A DNA stretch of 64,000 nucleotides from Coriaria nepalensis (lineage: Eukaryota; Streptophyta; Magnoliopsida; Cucurbitales; Coriariaceae). Shown here one piece after another: positions 53,161 to 64,000 of this stretch (its first letter is position 1; each line of letters opens with the position of its first letter). Below the pieces are notes generated by a model. That model had not been told where the DNA came from, did not search any database, and saw only the letters and a list, made by a program, of their open reading frames with translations. The stretch spans positions 29,047,501-29,111,500 of the forward strand of contig CP114481.1 of the NCBI GenBank assembly GCA_027186245.1. The letters run 5' to 3'. The position numbers and the translations under genes are program-made.

Positions 53161-56100
53161 TTGCAATGATCATTTGAAGGTTATCCACGAAACTTCTGTT
53201 TCAAGTGTGAAAATCGAATTCGTTCGAATTGCTTTGAAATAAGTTATTGACTTGAAATGACTCATTCAAATGATTTTAAGGTTAAACTAATGCACACTTT
53301 CCTTGCAATGATCATTTGAAAGTTATGCACAAAACTTGCGTTTGAAGTGCGAAAATAGAATTCGTTCAAATTGCTTTGAAATATGTTATTGACTTGAAAT
53401 GACTCATTCAAATGATTTTGAGGTTAAACTAATGCACACTTTCCTTGCAATGATCATTTGAAGGTTATCCACGAAACTTCTGTTTCAAGTGCGAAAATAG
53501 AATTCGTTCGAATTGCTTTGAAATAAGTTATTGACTTGAAATGACTCATTCAAATGATTTTAAGGTTAAACTAATGCACACTTTCCTTGCAATGATCATT
53601 TGAAAGTTATGCACAAAACTTGCGTTTGAAGTGCGAAAATAGAATTCGTTCAAATTGCTTTGAAATATGTTATTGACTTGAAATGACTCATTCAAATGAT
53701 TTTGAGGTTAAACTAATGCACACTTTCCTTGCAATGATCATTTGAAGGTTATCCACGAAACTTCTGTTTCAAGTGCGAAAATAGAATTCGTTCGAATTGC
53801 TTTGAAATAAGTTATTGACTTGAAATGACTCATTCAAATGATTTTAAGGTTAAACTAATGCACACTTTCCTTGCAATGATCATTTGAAAGTTATGCACAA
53901 AACTTGCGTTTGAAGTGCGAAAATAGAATTCGTTCGAATTGCTTTGAAATATGTTATTGACTTGAAATGACCCATTCAAATGATTTTGAGGTTAAACTAA
54001 TGCACACTTTCCTTGCAATGATCATTTGAAAGTAATCCACGAAACTTCTGTTTGAAGTGTGAAAATAGAATTCGTTCGAACTGCTTTGAAATAAGATATT
54101 GACTTGAAATCACTAATTGAAATGATTTTAAAGTTAAACGAATGCATACATTCCTTGCATTGATCATTTGAAGGTTATGCACAAAACTTGCGTTTGAAGT
54201 GCGAAAATAGAATTCGTTCGGATTGCTTTGAAATAAGTTATTGACTTAATTTGACTCATCAAAATGATTTTAAGGTTAAACTAATGCACACTTTCCTTGC
54301 AATGATCATTTGAAAGTTATCCACAAAACTTGCGTTTGAAGTGCGAAAATAGAATTCGTTCAAATTGCTTTGAAATATGTTATTGACTTGAAATGACTCA
54401 TTCAAATGATTTTGAGGTTAAACTAATGCACACTTTCCTTGCAATGATCATTTGAAGGTTATCCACGAAACTTCTGTTTCAAGTGCGAAAATAGAATTCG
54501 TTCGAATTGCTTTGAAATAAGTTATTGACTTGAAATGACTCATTCAAATGATTTTAAGGTTAAACTAATGCACACTTTCCTTGCAATGATCATTTGAAAG
54601 TTATGCACAAAACTTGCGTTTGAAGTGCGAAAATAGAATTCGTTCGAATTGCTTTGAAATATGTTATTGACTTGGAATGACCCATTCAAATGATTTTGAG
54701 GTTAAACTAATGCACACTTTCCTTGCAATGATCATTTGAAAGTTATCCACGAAACTTCTGTTTGAAGTGTGAAAATAGAATTCGTTCGAACTGCTTTGAA
54801 ATAAGATATTGACTTGAAATCACTAATTGAAATGATTTTAAAGTTAAACGAATGCATACATTCCTTGCATTGATCATTTGAAAGTTATGCACAAAACTTG
54901 CGTTTGAAGTGCGAAAATAGAATTCGTTCGAATTGCTTTGAAATATGTTATTGACTTCAGATGACTCATTCAAATGATTTTGAGGTTAAAGTAATGCACA
55001 CTTTCCTTGCAATGATCATTTGAAGGTTATCCACGAAACTTCTGTTTCAAGTGCGAAAATTGAATTCGTTCGAATTGCTTTGAAATAAGTTATTGACCTG
55101 AAATGACTCATTCAAATGATTTTAAGGTTAAACTAATGCACACTTTCCTTGCAATGATCAATTGAAAGTTATGCACAAAACTTGCGTTTGAAGTGCGAAA
55201 ATAGAATTCGTTCGAATTGCTTTGAAATATGTTATTGACTTGAAATGACTCATTCAAATGATTTTGAGGTTAAACTAATGCACACTTTCCTTGCAATGAT
55301 TATTTGAAAGTTATCCACGAAACTTCTGTTTGAAGTGTGAAAATAGAATTCGTTCGAACTGCTTTGAAATAAGATATTGACTTGAAATCACTAATTGAAA
55401 TGATTTTAAAGTTAAATGAATGCATACATTCCTTGCATTGATCATTTGAAAGTTATGCACAAAACTTGCGTTTGAAGTGCGAAAATAGAATTCGTTCGAA
55501 TTGCTTTGAAATATGTTATTGACTTGAAATGACTCATTCAAATGATTTTGCGGTTAAACTAATGCACACTTTCCTTGCAATGATCATTTGAAAGTTATCC
55601 ACGAAACTTCTGTTTGAAGTGCGAAAATAGAATTCGTTCGAATTGCTTTGAAATATGTTATTGACTTGAAATGACTCATTCAAATGATTTTGAGGTTAAA
55701 CTAATGCACACTTTCCTTGCAATGATCATTTGAAGGTTATCCACAAAACTTCTATTTCAAGTGCGAAAATAGAATTCGTTCGAATTGCTTTGAAATAGGA
55801 TATTGACTTGAGATCACTAATTGAAATGATTTTAAAGTTAAACGAATGCATACATTCCTTGCATTGATCATTTGCAAGTTATGCACAAAACTTGCGTTTG
55901 AAGTGCGAAAATAGAATTCGTTCGATTTGCTTTGAAATATGTTATTGACTTATAATGACTCATTCAAATGATTTTGAGGTTAAACTAATGCACACTTTCC
56001 TTGCAATGATCATTTGAAAGTTATCCACGAAACTTCTGTTTCAAGGGTAAAAATAGAATTCGTTCGAACAGCTTTGAAATAAGATATTGACTTGAAATAA

Positions 56101-56440
56101 CTAATTGAAATGAGTTTAAAGTTAAACGAATGCATACATTCCTTGCATTGATCATTTGCAAGTTATACACACAACTTGTGTTGAAGTGCGAAAATAGAAT
56201 TCGTTCGAATTGCTTTGAAATAAGTTATTGACTTGAAATGACTCATTCAAATGATTTTAAGGTTAAACTAATGCACACTTTCCTTGCAATGATCATTTGA
56301 AAGTTATGCACAAAACTTGCATTTGAAGTGCGAAAATAGAATTCGTTCGAATTGCTTTGAAATATGTTATTGACTTGAAATGACTCATTCAAATGATTTT
56401 GAGGTTAAACTAATGCACACTTTCCTTGCAATGATTATTT
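53161..56440 (+). repeat. A1/A2 dimer run and mixed B units
   Basis: From 53161 to about 53990 the array is the clearest example of alternation. A1 (gaaggttatccacgaaac, gtttcaag, aaataag) and A2 (gaaagttatgcacaaaac, gcgtttgaag, ttcAaattg, aaatatg) swap every 142 bp, so identical units are 284 bp apart (ttcAaattg at about 53366 and 53650). Then follow A/B dimers and the 2,414-bp-shifted segment near 54215. Near 56040 a divergent unit has gtttcaaggGTAaaaatag and gaacAgctttg. Confidence 0.78.
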
Positions 56441-59400
56441 GAAAGTTATCCACGAAACTTCTGTTTGAAGTGTGAAAATAGAATTCGTTCGAACTGCTTT
56501 GAAATAAGATATTGACTTGAAATCACTAATTGAAATGATTTTAAAGTTAAACGAATGCATACATTCCTTGCATTGATCATTTGAAAGTTATGCACAAAAC
56601 TTGCGTTTGAAGTGCGAAAATAGAATTCGTTCGAATTGCTTTGAAATATGTTATTGACTTGAAATGACTCATTCAAATGATTTTGAGGTTAAACTAATGC
56701 ACACTTTCCTTGCAATGATTATTTGAAAGTTATCCACGAAACTTCTGTTTGAAGTGTGAAAATAGAATTCGTTCGAACTGCTTTGAAATAAGATATTGAC
56801 TTGAAATCACTAATTGAAATGATTTTAAAGTTAAACGAATGCATACATTCCTTGCATTGATCATTTGAAAGTTATGCACAAAACTTGCGTTTGAAGTGCG
56901 AAAATTGAATTCGTTCGAATTGCTCTGAAATAAGTTATTGACTTGAAATGACTCATTCAAATGATTTTAAGGTTAAACTAATGCACACTTTCCTTGCAAA
57001 GATCATTTGAAAGTTATGCACAAAACTTGCGTTTGAAGTGCGAAAATAGAATTCGTTCGAATTGCTTTGAAATATGTTATTGACTTGAAATGACTCATTC
57101 AAATGATTTTGAGGTTAACCTAATGCACACTTTCCTTGCAATGATCATTTGAAAGTTATCCACGAAACTTCTGTTTGAAGTGTGAAAAAAGAATTCGTTC
57201 GAACTACTTTGAAATAAGATATTGACTTGAAATTACTAATTGAAATGATTTTAAAGTTAAACGAATGCATACATTCCTTGCATTGATCATTTGAAAGTTA
57301 TGCACAAAACTTGCGTTTGAAGTGCGAAAATAGAATTCGTTCGAATTGCTTTGAAATAAGTTATTGACTTGAAATGACTCATTCAAATGATTTTAAGGTT
57401 AAACTAATGCACACTTTCCTTCCAAGGATCATTTGAAAGTTATCCACGAAACTTCTGTTTCAAGTGTCAAAATAGAATTCGTTCGAAATGATTTTCAAGT
57501 TAAATGAATGCATACATTCCTTGCATTGATCATTTCCAAGTTATGCACAAAACCTGTGTTTGAAGTGCGAAAATAGAATTCGTTCGAATTGCTTTGAAAT
57601 AAGTTATTGACTTGAAATGACTCATTCAAATGATTTTAAGGTTAAACTAATGCACACTTTCCTTGCAATGATCATTCGAAAGTTATGCACAAAACTTGCG
57701 TTTGAAGTACGAAAATAGAATTTGTTCGAATTGCTTTGAAATATGTTATTGACTTGAAATGACTCATTCAAATGATTTTGAGGTTAAACTAATGCACACT
57801 TTCCTTGCAATGATCATTTGAAAGTTATCCACGAAACTTCTGTTTGAAGTGTGAAAATAGAATTCGTTCGAACTGCTTTGAAATAAGATATTGACTTGAA
57901 ATCACTAATTGAAATGATTTTAAAGTTAAACGAATGCATATATTCCTTGCATTGATCATTTAAAAGTTATGCACAAAACTTGCGTTTGAAGTGCGAAAAT
58001 CAAATTCGTTCGAATTGCTTTGAAATATGTTATTGACTTGAAATGACTCATTCAAATGATTTTGAGGTTAACCTAATGCACACTTTCCTTGCAATGATCA
58101 TTTGAAAGTTATCCACGAAACTTCTGTTTGAAGTGTGAAAATAGAATTCGTTCGAACTGCTTTGAAATAAGATATTGACTTGAAATCACTAATTGAAATG
58201 ATTTTAAAGTTAAACGAATGCATACATTCCTTGCATTGATCATTTGCAAGTTATGCACAAAACTTGTGTTGAAGTGCGAAAATAGAATTCGTTCGAATTG
58301 CTTTGAAATAAGTTATTGACTTAATTTCACTCATTGAAAAGATTTTAAGGTTAAACTAATGCACACTTTCCTTGCAATGATCATTTGAAAGTTATCCACG
58401 AAACTTCTGTTTGAAGTGTGAAAATAGAATTCGTTCGAACTGCTTTGAAATAAGATATTGAGTTGAAATCACTAATTGAAATGATTCAAAAGTTAAACGA
58501 ATGCATACATTCCTTGCATTGATCATTTGCAAGTTATGCACAAAACTTGTGTTGAAGTGCGAAAATAGAATTCGTTCGAATTGCTTTGAAATAAGTTATT
58601 GACTTAATTTGACTCATTGAAAAGATTTTAAGGTTAAACTAATGCACACTTTCCTTGCAATGATCATTTGAAAGTTATCCACGAAACTTCTGTTTGAAGT
58701 GTGAAAATAGAATTCGTTCGAACTGCTTTGAAATAAGATATTGACTTGAAATCACTAATTGAAATGATTTGAAAGTTAAACGAATGCATACATTCCTTGC
58801 ATTGATCATTTGAAAGTTATGCACAAAACTTGCGTTTGAAGTGCGAAAATTGAATTCGTTCGAATTGCTCTGAAATAAGTTATTGACTTGAAATGACTCA
58901 TTCAAATGATTTTAAGGTTAAACTAATGCACACTTTCCTTGCAATGATCATTTGAAAGTTATGCACAAAACTTGCGTTTGAAGTGCGAAAATAGAATTCG
59001 TTCGAATTGCTTTGAAATATGTTATTGACTTGGAATGACTCATTCAAATGATTTTGAGGTTAACCTAATGCACACTTTCCTTGCAATGATCATTTGAAAG
59101 TTATCCACGAAACTTCTGTTTGAAGTGTGAAAAAAGAATTCGTTCGAACTACTTTGAAATAAGATATTGACTTGAAATTACTAATTGAAATGATTTTAAA
59201 GTTAAACGAATGCATACATTCCTTGCATTGATCATTTGAAAGTTATGCACAAAACTTGCGTTTGAAGTGCGAAAATAGAATTCGTTCGAATTGCTTTGAA
59301 ATAAGTTATTGACTTGAAATGACTCATTCAAATGATTTTAAGGTTAAACTAATGCACACTTTCCTTGCAAGGATCATTTGAAAGTTATCCACGAAACTTC

Positions 59401-59520
59401 TGTTTCAAGTGTCAAAATAGAATTCGTTCGAAATGATTTTCAAGTTAAATGAATGTATACATTCATTGCATTGATCATTTCCAAGTTATGCACAAAACTT
59501 GTGTTTGAAGTGCGAAAATA
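56441..59520 (+). repeat. Duplication at a 1,945-bp shift
   Basis: Sequence from about 56800 to 57570 recurs at about 58745-59515. Markers are gaaaattgaattcg with attgctCtgaaat, gaggttaaCCtaatg, gtgaaaaaAgaattcgttcgaactActttg (57186 and 59131), gGatcatttg with gtttcaagtgtCaaaatag and the 41-bp-deleted monomer with ttttCaagttaaaTg (57480 and 59425). The shift is not a multiple of 142 because deleted and 141-bp monomers lie in between. The inserted part contains gacttaatttgactcattgaaaAg linkers. Confidence 0.78.
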
Positions 59521-62500
59521 GAATTCGTTCGAATTGCTTTGAAATAAGTTATTGACTTGAAATGACTCATTCAAATGATTTTAAGGTTCAACTAGTGCAC
59601 ACTTTCCTTGCAATGATCATTTGAAGGTTATGCACCAAACTTGCGTTTGAAGTGTGAAAATAGAATTCGTTCGAATTGCTTTGAAATATGTTATTGACTT
59701 GAAATGACTCATTCAAATGATTTTGAGGTTAAACTAATGCACACCCTCCTTGCAATGATCATTTGAAAGTTATCCACGAAACTTCTGTTTGAAGTTTCAA
59801 AATAGAATTCGTTCGAACTGCTTTTAAAGTTAAACGAATGCATACATTCCTTGCATTGATCATTTGCAAGTTATGCACAAAACTTGTGTTGAAGTGCGAA
59901 AATAGAATTCGTTCGAATTGCTTTGAAATAAGTTATTGACTTAATTTGATTCATTGAAAAGATTTTAAGGTTAAACTAATGCACACTTTCCTTGCAATGA
60001 TCATTTGAAAGTTATCCACGAAACTTCTGTTTGAAGTGTGAAAATAGAATTCGTTCGAACTGCTTTGAAATAAGATATTGACTTGAAATCACTAATTGAA
60101 ATGATTTTAAAGTTAAACGAATGCATACATTCCTTGCATTGATCATTTGAAAGTTATGCACAAAACTTGCGTTTGAAGTGCGAAAATAGAATTCGTTCGA
60201 ATTGCTTTGAAATATGTTATTGACTTGAAATGACTCATTCAAATGATTTTGAGGTTAAACTAATGCACACTTTCCTTGCAATGATCATCCGAAAGTTATG
60301 CACAAAACTTGCGTTTGAAGTGCGAAAATAGAATTCGTTCGAATTGCTTTGAAATATGTTATTGACTTGAAATGACTCATTCAAATGATTTTGAGGTTAA
60401 ACTAATGCACACTTTCCTTGCAATGATCATTTGAAAGTTATCCACGAAACTTCTGTTTGAAGTGTGAAAATAGAATTCGTTCGAACTGCTTTGAAATAAG
60501 ATATTGACTTGAAATCACTAATTGAAATGATTTTAAAGTTAAACGAATGCATACATTCCTTGCATTGATCATTTGCAAGTTATGCACAAAACTTGTGTTG
60601 AAGTGCGAAAATAGAATTCGTTCGAATTGCTTTGAAATAAGTTATTGACTTAATTTGACTCATTGAAAAGATTTTAAGGTTAAACTAATGCACACTTTCC
60701 TTGCAATGATCATTTGAAAGTTATCCACGAAACTTTTGTTTGAAGTGAGAAAATAGAATTCGTTCGAACTGCTTTGAAATAAGATATTGACTTGAAATCA
60801 CTAATTGAAATGATTTTAAAGTTAAACGAATGCATACATTCCTTGCATTGATCATTTGAAAGTTATGCACAAAACTTGCGTTTGAAGTGCGAAAATAGAA
60901 TTCGTTCGAATTGCTTTGAAATATGTTATTGACTTGAAATGACTCATTCAAATGATTTTGAGGTTAAACTAATGCACACTTTCCTTGCAATGATCATTTG
61001 AAGGTTATCCACGAAACTTCTGTTTCAAGTATGAAAATTGAACTCGTTCGAATTGCTTTGAAATAAGTTATTGACTTGGAATGACTCATTCAAATGATTT
61101 TAAGGTTAAACTAATGCACACTTTCCTTGCAATGATCATTTGAAAGTTATGCACAAAACTTGCGTTTGAAGTGCGAAAATAGAATTCGTTCGAATTGCTT
61201 TGAAATATGTTATTGACTTGAAATGACTCATTCAAATGATTTTGAGGTTAAACTAATGCACACTTTCCTTGCAATGATCATTTGAAAGTTATCCACGAAA
61301 CTTCTGTTTGAAGTGTGAAAATAGATTTCGTTCAAACTGCTTTGAAATAAGATATTAACTTGAAATCACTAATTGAAATGATTTTAAAGTTAAACGAATG
61401 CATACATTCCTTGCATTGATCATTTGCAAGTTATACATAAAACTTGTGTTGAAGTGCGAAAATAGAATTCGTTCGAATTGCTTTGAAATAAGTTATTGAC
61501 TTAATTTGACTCATTGAAATGATTTTAAGGTTAAACTAATGCACATTTTCCTTGCAATGATCATTTGAAAGTTATCCACGAAACTTCTGTTTGAAGTGTC
61601 AAAATAGAATTCGTTCGAACTGCTTTTAAAGTTAAACGAATGCATACATTCCTTGCAGTGATCATTTGCAAGTTATGCACAAAACTTGTGTTGAAGTGCG
61701 AAAATAGAATTCGTTGGAATTGCTTTGAAATAAGTTATTGACTTAATTTGACTCATTGAAATGATTTTAAGGTTAAACTAATGCACACATTCCTTGCAAT
61801 GATCATTTGAAAGTTATCCACGAAACTTCTGTTTGAAGTGTCATAATAGAATTCGTTCGAAATAATTTTAAAGTTAAACGAATGCATACATTCCTTGCAT
61901 TGATTATTTGCAAGTTATGCACAAAACTTGTGTTGAAGTGCGAAAATAGAATTCGTTCGAATTGCTTTGAAATAAGTTAATTACTTGAAATGACTCATTC
62001 AAATGATTTTAAGGTTAAACTAATGCACACTTTCCTTGCAATAATCATTTGAAAGTTATGCACAAAACTTGCGTTTGAAGTGCGAAAATCGAATTCGTTC
62101 GAATTGCTTTGAAATATGTTATTGACTTGAAATGACTCATTCAAATGATTTTGAGGCTAACCTAATGCACACTTTCCTTGCAATGATCATTTGAAGGTTA
62201 TCCACGAAATTTCTGTTTCAAGTGCGAAAATAGAATTCGTTCGGATTGCTTTGAAATAAGTTATTGACTTGAAATGACTCATTCAAATGATTTTAAGGTT
62301 AAACTAATGCACACTTTTCTTGCAATGATCATTTGAAAGTTATGCACAAAACATGCATTTGAAGTGCGAAAATAGAATTCGTTCGAATTGCTTTGAAATA
62401 TGTTATTGACTTGAAATGACTCATTCAAATGACTTTGAGGTTAAACTAATGCACACTTTCCTTGCAATGATAATTCGAAAGTTATCCACGAAACTTCTGT

Positions 62501-64000
62501 TTGAAGTGAGAAAATAGAATTCGTTCGAACTGCTTTGAAATAAGATATTTACTTGAAATCACTAATTGAAATGATTTTAAAGTTAAACGAATGCATACAT
62601 TCCTTGCATTGATCATTTGAAAGTTATGCACAAAACTTGCGTTTGAAGTGCGAAAATAGAATTCGTTCGAATTGCTTTGAAATATGTTATTGACTTGAAA
62701 TGACTCATTCAAATGATTTTGAGGTTAAACTAATGCACACTTTCCTTGCAATGATCATTTGAAGGTTATCCACGAAACTTCTGTTTCAAGTGCGAAAATA
62801 GAATTCGTTCGAATTGCTTTGAAATAACTTATTGACTTTGAATGACTCATTCAAATGATTTTAAGGTTAAACTAATGCACACTTTCCTTGCAATGATCAT
62901 CCGAAAGTTATGCACAAAACTTGCGTTTGAAGTGCGAAAATAGAATTCGTTCGAATTGCTTTGAAATATGTTATTGACTTGAAATGACTCATTCAAATGA
63001 TTTTGAGGTTAAACTAATGCACACTTTCCTTGCAATGATCATTTGAAAGTTATCCACGAAACTTCTGTTTGAAGTTTGAAAATAGAATTCGTTCGAACTG
63101 CTTTGAAATAAGATATTGACTTGAAATCACTAATTGAAATGATTTTAAAGTTAAACGAATGCATACATTCCTTGCATTGATCATTTGCAAGTTATGCACA
63201 AAACTTGTGTTGAATTGCGAAAATAGAATTCGTTCGAATTGCTTTGAAATAAGTTATTGACTTAATTTGACTCATTGAAAAGATTTTAAGGTTAAACTAA
63301 TGCACACTTTCCTTGCAATGATCATTTGAAAGTTATCCACGAAACTTTTGTTTGAAGTGAGAAAATAGAATTCGTTCGAACTGCTTTGAAATAAGATATT
63401 GACTTGAAATCACTAATTGAAATGATTCTAAAGTTAAACGAATGCATACATTCCTTGCATTGATCATTTGCAAGTTATGCACAAAACTTGTGTTGAAGTG
63501 CGAAAATAGAATTCGTTCGAATTGCTTTGAAATAAGTTATTGACTTGAAATGACTCATTCAAATGATTTTGAGGTTAAACTAATGCACACATTCCTTGCA
63601 ATGATCATTTGAAAGTTATCCACGAAACTTCTGTTTGAAGTGTGAAAATAGATTTCGTTCAAACTGCTTTGAAATAAGATATTGACTTGAAATCACTAAT
63701 TGAAATGATTTTAAAGTTAAACGAATGCATACATTCCTTGCATTGATCATTTGCAAGTTATACACAAAACTTGTGTCGAAGTGCGAAAATAGAATTCCTT
63801 CGAATTGCTTTGAAATAAGTTATTGACTTAATTTGACTTATTGAAATGATTTTAAGGTTAAACTAATGCACATTTTCCTTGCAATGATCATTTGAAAGTT
63901 ATCCACGAAACTTCTGTTTGAAGTGTCAAAATAGAATTCGTTCGAACTGCTTTTAAAGTTAAACGAATCCATACATTCCTTGCAGTGATCATTTGCAAGT
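59521..64000 (+). repeat. Duplication at 2,327/2,612-bp shifts; array continues past the window edge
   Basis: The units with gatttcgttcAaactgc (61324 and 63651), gcacaTtttcc (61541 and 63868) and ccttgcaGtgatc (61651 and 63978) all repeat at 2,327 bp. Slightly upstream markers, gatcatCCgaaag (60289 and 62901) and gaaacttTtgtttgaagtgAg (60731 and 63343), repeat at 2,612 bp, about one 284-bp dimer more. One extra dimer was therefore gained or lost between the copies. The window ends inside a B unit, so the array goes on to the right; it likewise starts in phase at base 1 with no flanking unique DNA. Confidence 0.8.

Larger units (their letters stand above)
1..64000 (+). repeat. Satellite DNA array, ~142-bp monomer, head to tail
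   Basis: The whole window is tandem copies of one monomer. Taking TGAAATGACTCATTCAAATG as the start, copies begin at 1, 143, 285 and so on, a period of 142 bp. Landmarks in the first copy are TGACTCA at 6-12, AATGATCATT at 55-64, the EcoRI site GAATTC at 106-111 and AATTCGTTCGAATT at 107-120. About 450 copies fit, all in one orientation; I saw no inverted block and no unique insert. GC is about 31% in a hand-counted copy. Length variants are 141 bp (acttgtgttgaag form), about 101 bp (41-bp deletion) and rare single-base indels (an extra base near 3855 and 43113, a lost base near 12180 and 16516). Monomer length near one nucleosome and HOR organisation are typical of centromeric or pericentromeric satellites; that placement is inference. 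No coding function is apparent. Confidence 0.98.

Noticed and set aside
2527..62712. About 39 short minus-strand open frames of 60-88 codons with near-identical products (typically beginning MNESFQV).
   Set aside because: They recur at multiples of the satellite period, and most start with TTG, not ATG. Since 142 = 3 x 47 + 1, the frame shifts by one base in every monomer. Any reading therefore passes through all three frames within three monomers and hits stops, so length is capped by the repeat. No ribosome-binding context, domain, signal peptide or codon bias supports translation.
1..64000. CRISPR array or other repeat-spacer structure.
   Set aside because: The repeat is contiguous, with no unique spacers between units; the whole 142 bp is conserved and no cas-like gene is present.
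1..64000. Inverted-orientation monomers or telomere-like repeats.
   Set aside because: Scanning both strands, I saw every EcoRI-region and TGAAATGACTC landmark in the same orientation, and no short G-rich or TTAGG-type repeats.

Overview
The window is a single uninterrupted block of eukaryotic-type satellite DNA. From base 1 to base 64,000 I can read the sequence as head-to-tail copies of an AT-rich monomer of about 142 bp, roughly 450 copies, all in the same orientation. One monomer counted by hand (variant A2) has 44 G+C in 142, about 31%. I found no protein gene, RNA gene, transposon, CRISPR array or unique insert. The only open frames are short (60-88 codons), lie on the minus strand, mostly begin with TTG, and recur at multiples of the satellite period, so I treat them as shadows of the repeat.

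The monomers fall into a few linked variant types. A1 has ttttGAGG, ttATCCACGaaac and gtttCAAgtg and ends in aaatAAG. A2 has ttttAAGG, ttATGCACaaaac and gcgtttGAAg and ends in aaatATG. B has aaatCACTAATTG, tttAAAGttaaaCGaatgcaTACA and usually tttGCAAG. A1 and A2 often alternate, giving 284-bp dimers. B units are interspersed, often 141 bp long (acttgtgttgaag form), and are introduced by a monomer ending in gaactgctttgaaataagat.

Layout: 1-9287 is mixed array with a 3,550-bp-spaced duplication and a 1,136-bp tandem pair. 9288-16619 is a 1,703-bp higher-order repeat (HOR) domain. 16620-18822 holds two 1,135-bp copies. 18823-23468 is mixed and ends at a 56-bp internal deletion. 23469-30639 is a B-rich domain marked by gacttaatttgactcattg. 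30640-36070 is a 2,336-bp HOR (1,201 + 1,135) whose copies look virtually identical. 36071-47340 is a patchwork rich in deleted monomers. 47341-53160 is a dimer domain with a 1,704-bp HOR and the gaaaccTCTG variant. 53161-64000 is mixed, with 1,945-bp and 2,327-bp spaced duplications.

No genes act together here. Any role would be structural (centromeric or pericentromeric heterochromatin) or through satellite transcripts, which is inference. The points of most interest are a recurrent 41-bp deletion between two similar segments of the monomer, a fold-back junction that makes a perfect 21-nt inverted repeat in four places, three short dyads per monomer that suggest an older sub-repeat, and a TGACTCA (AP-1-type) motif in nearly every A monomer. 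The host cannot be determined from the window. A 142-bp monomer with an EcoRI site and undepleted CpG recalls, from memory, the major satellite of the mealworm beetle Tenebrio molitor, but I could not compare sequences, so that is only a lead.
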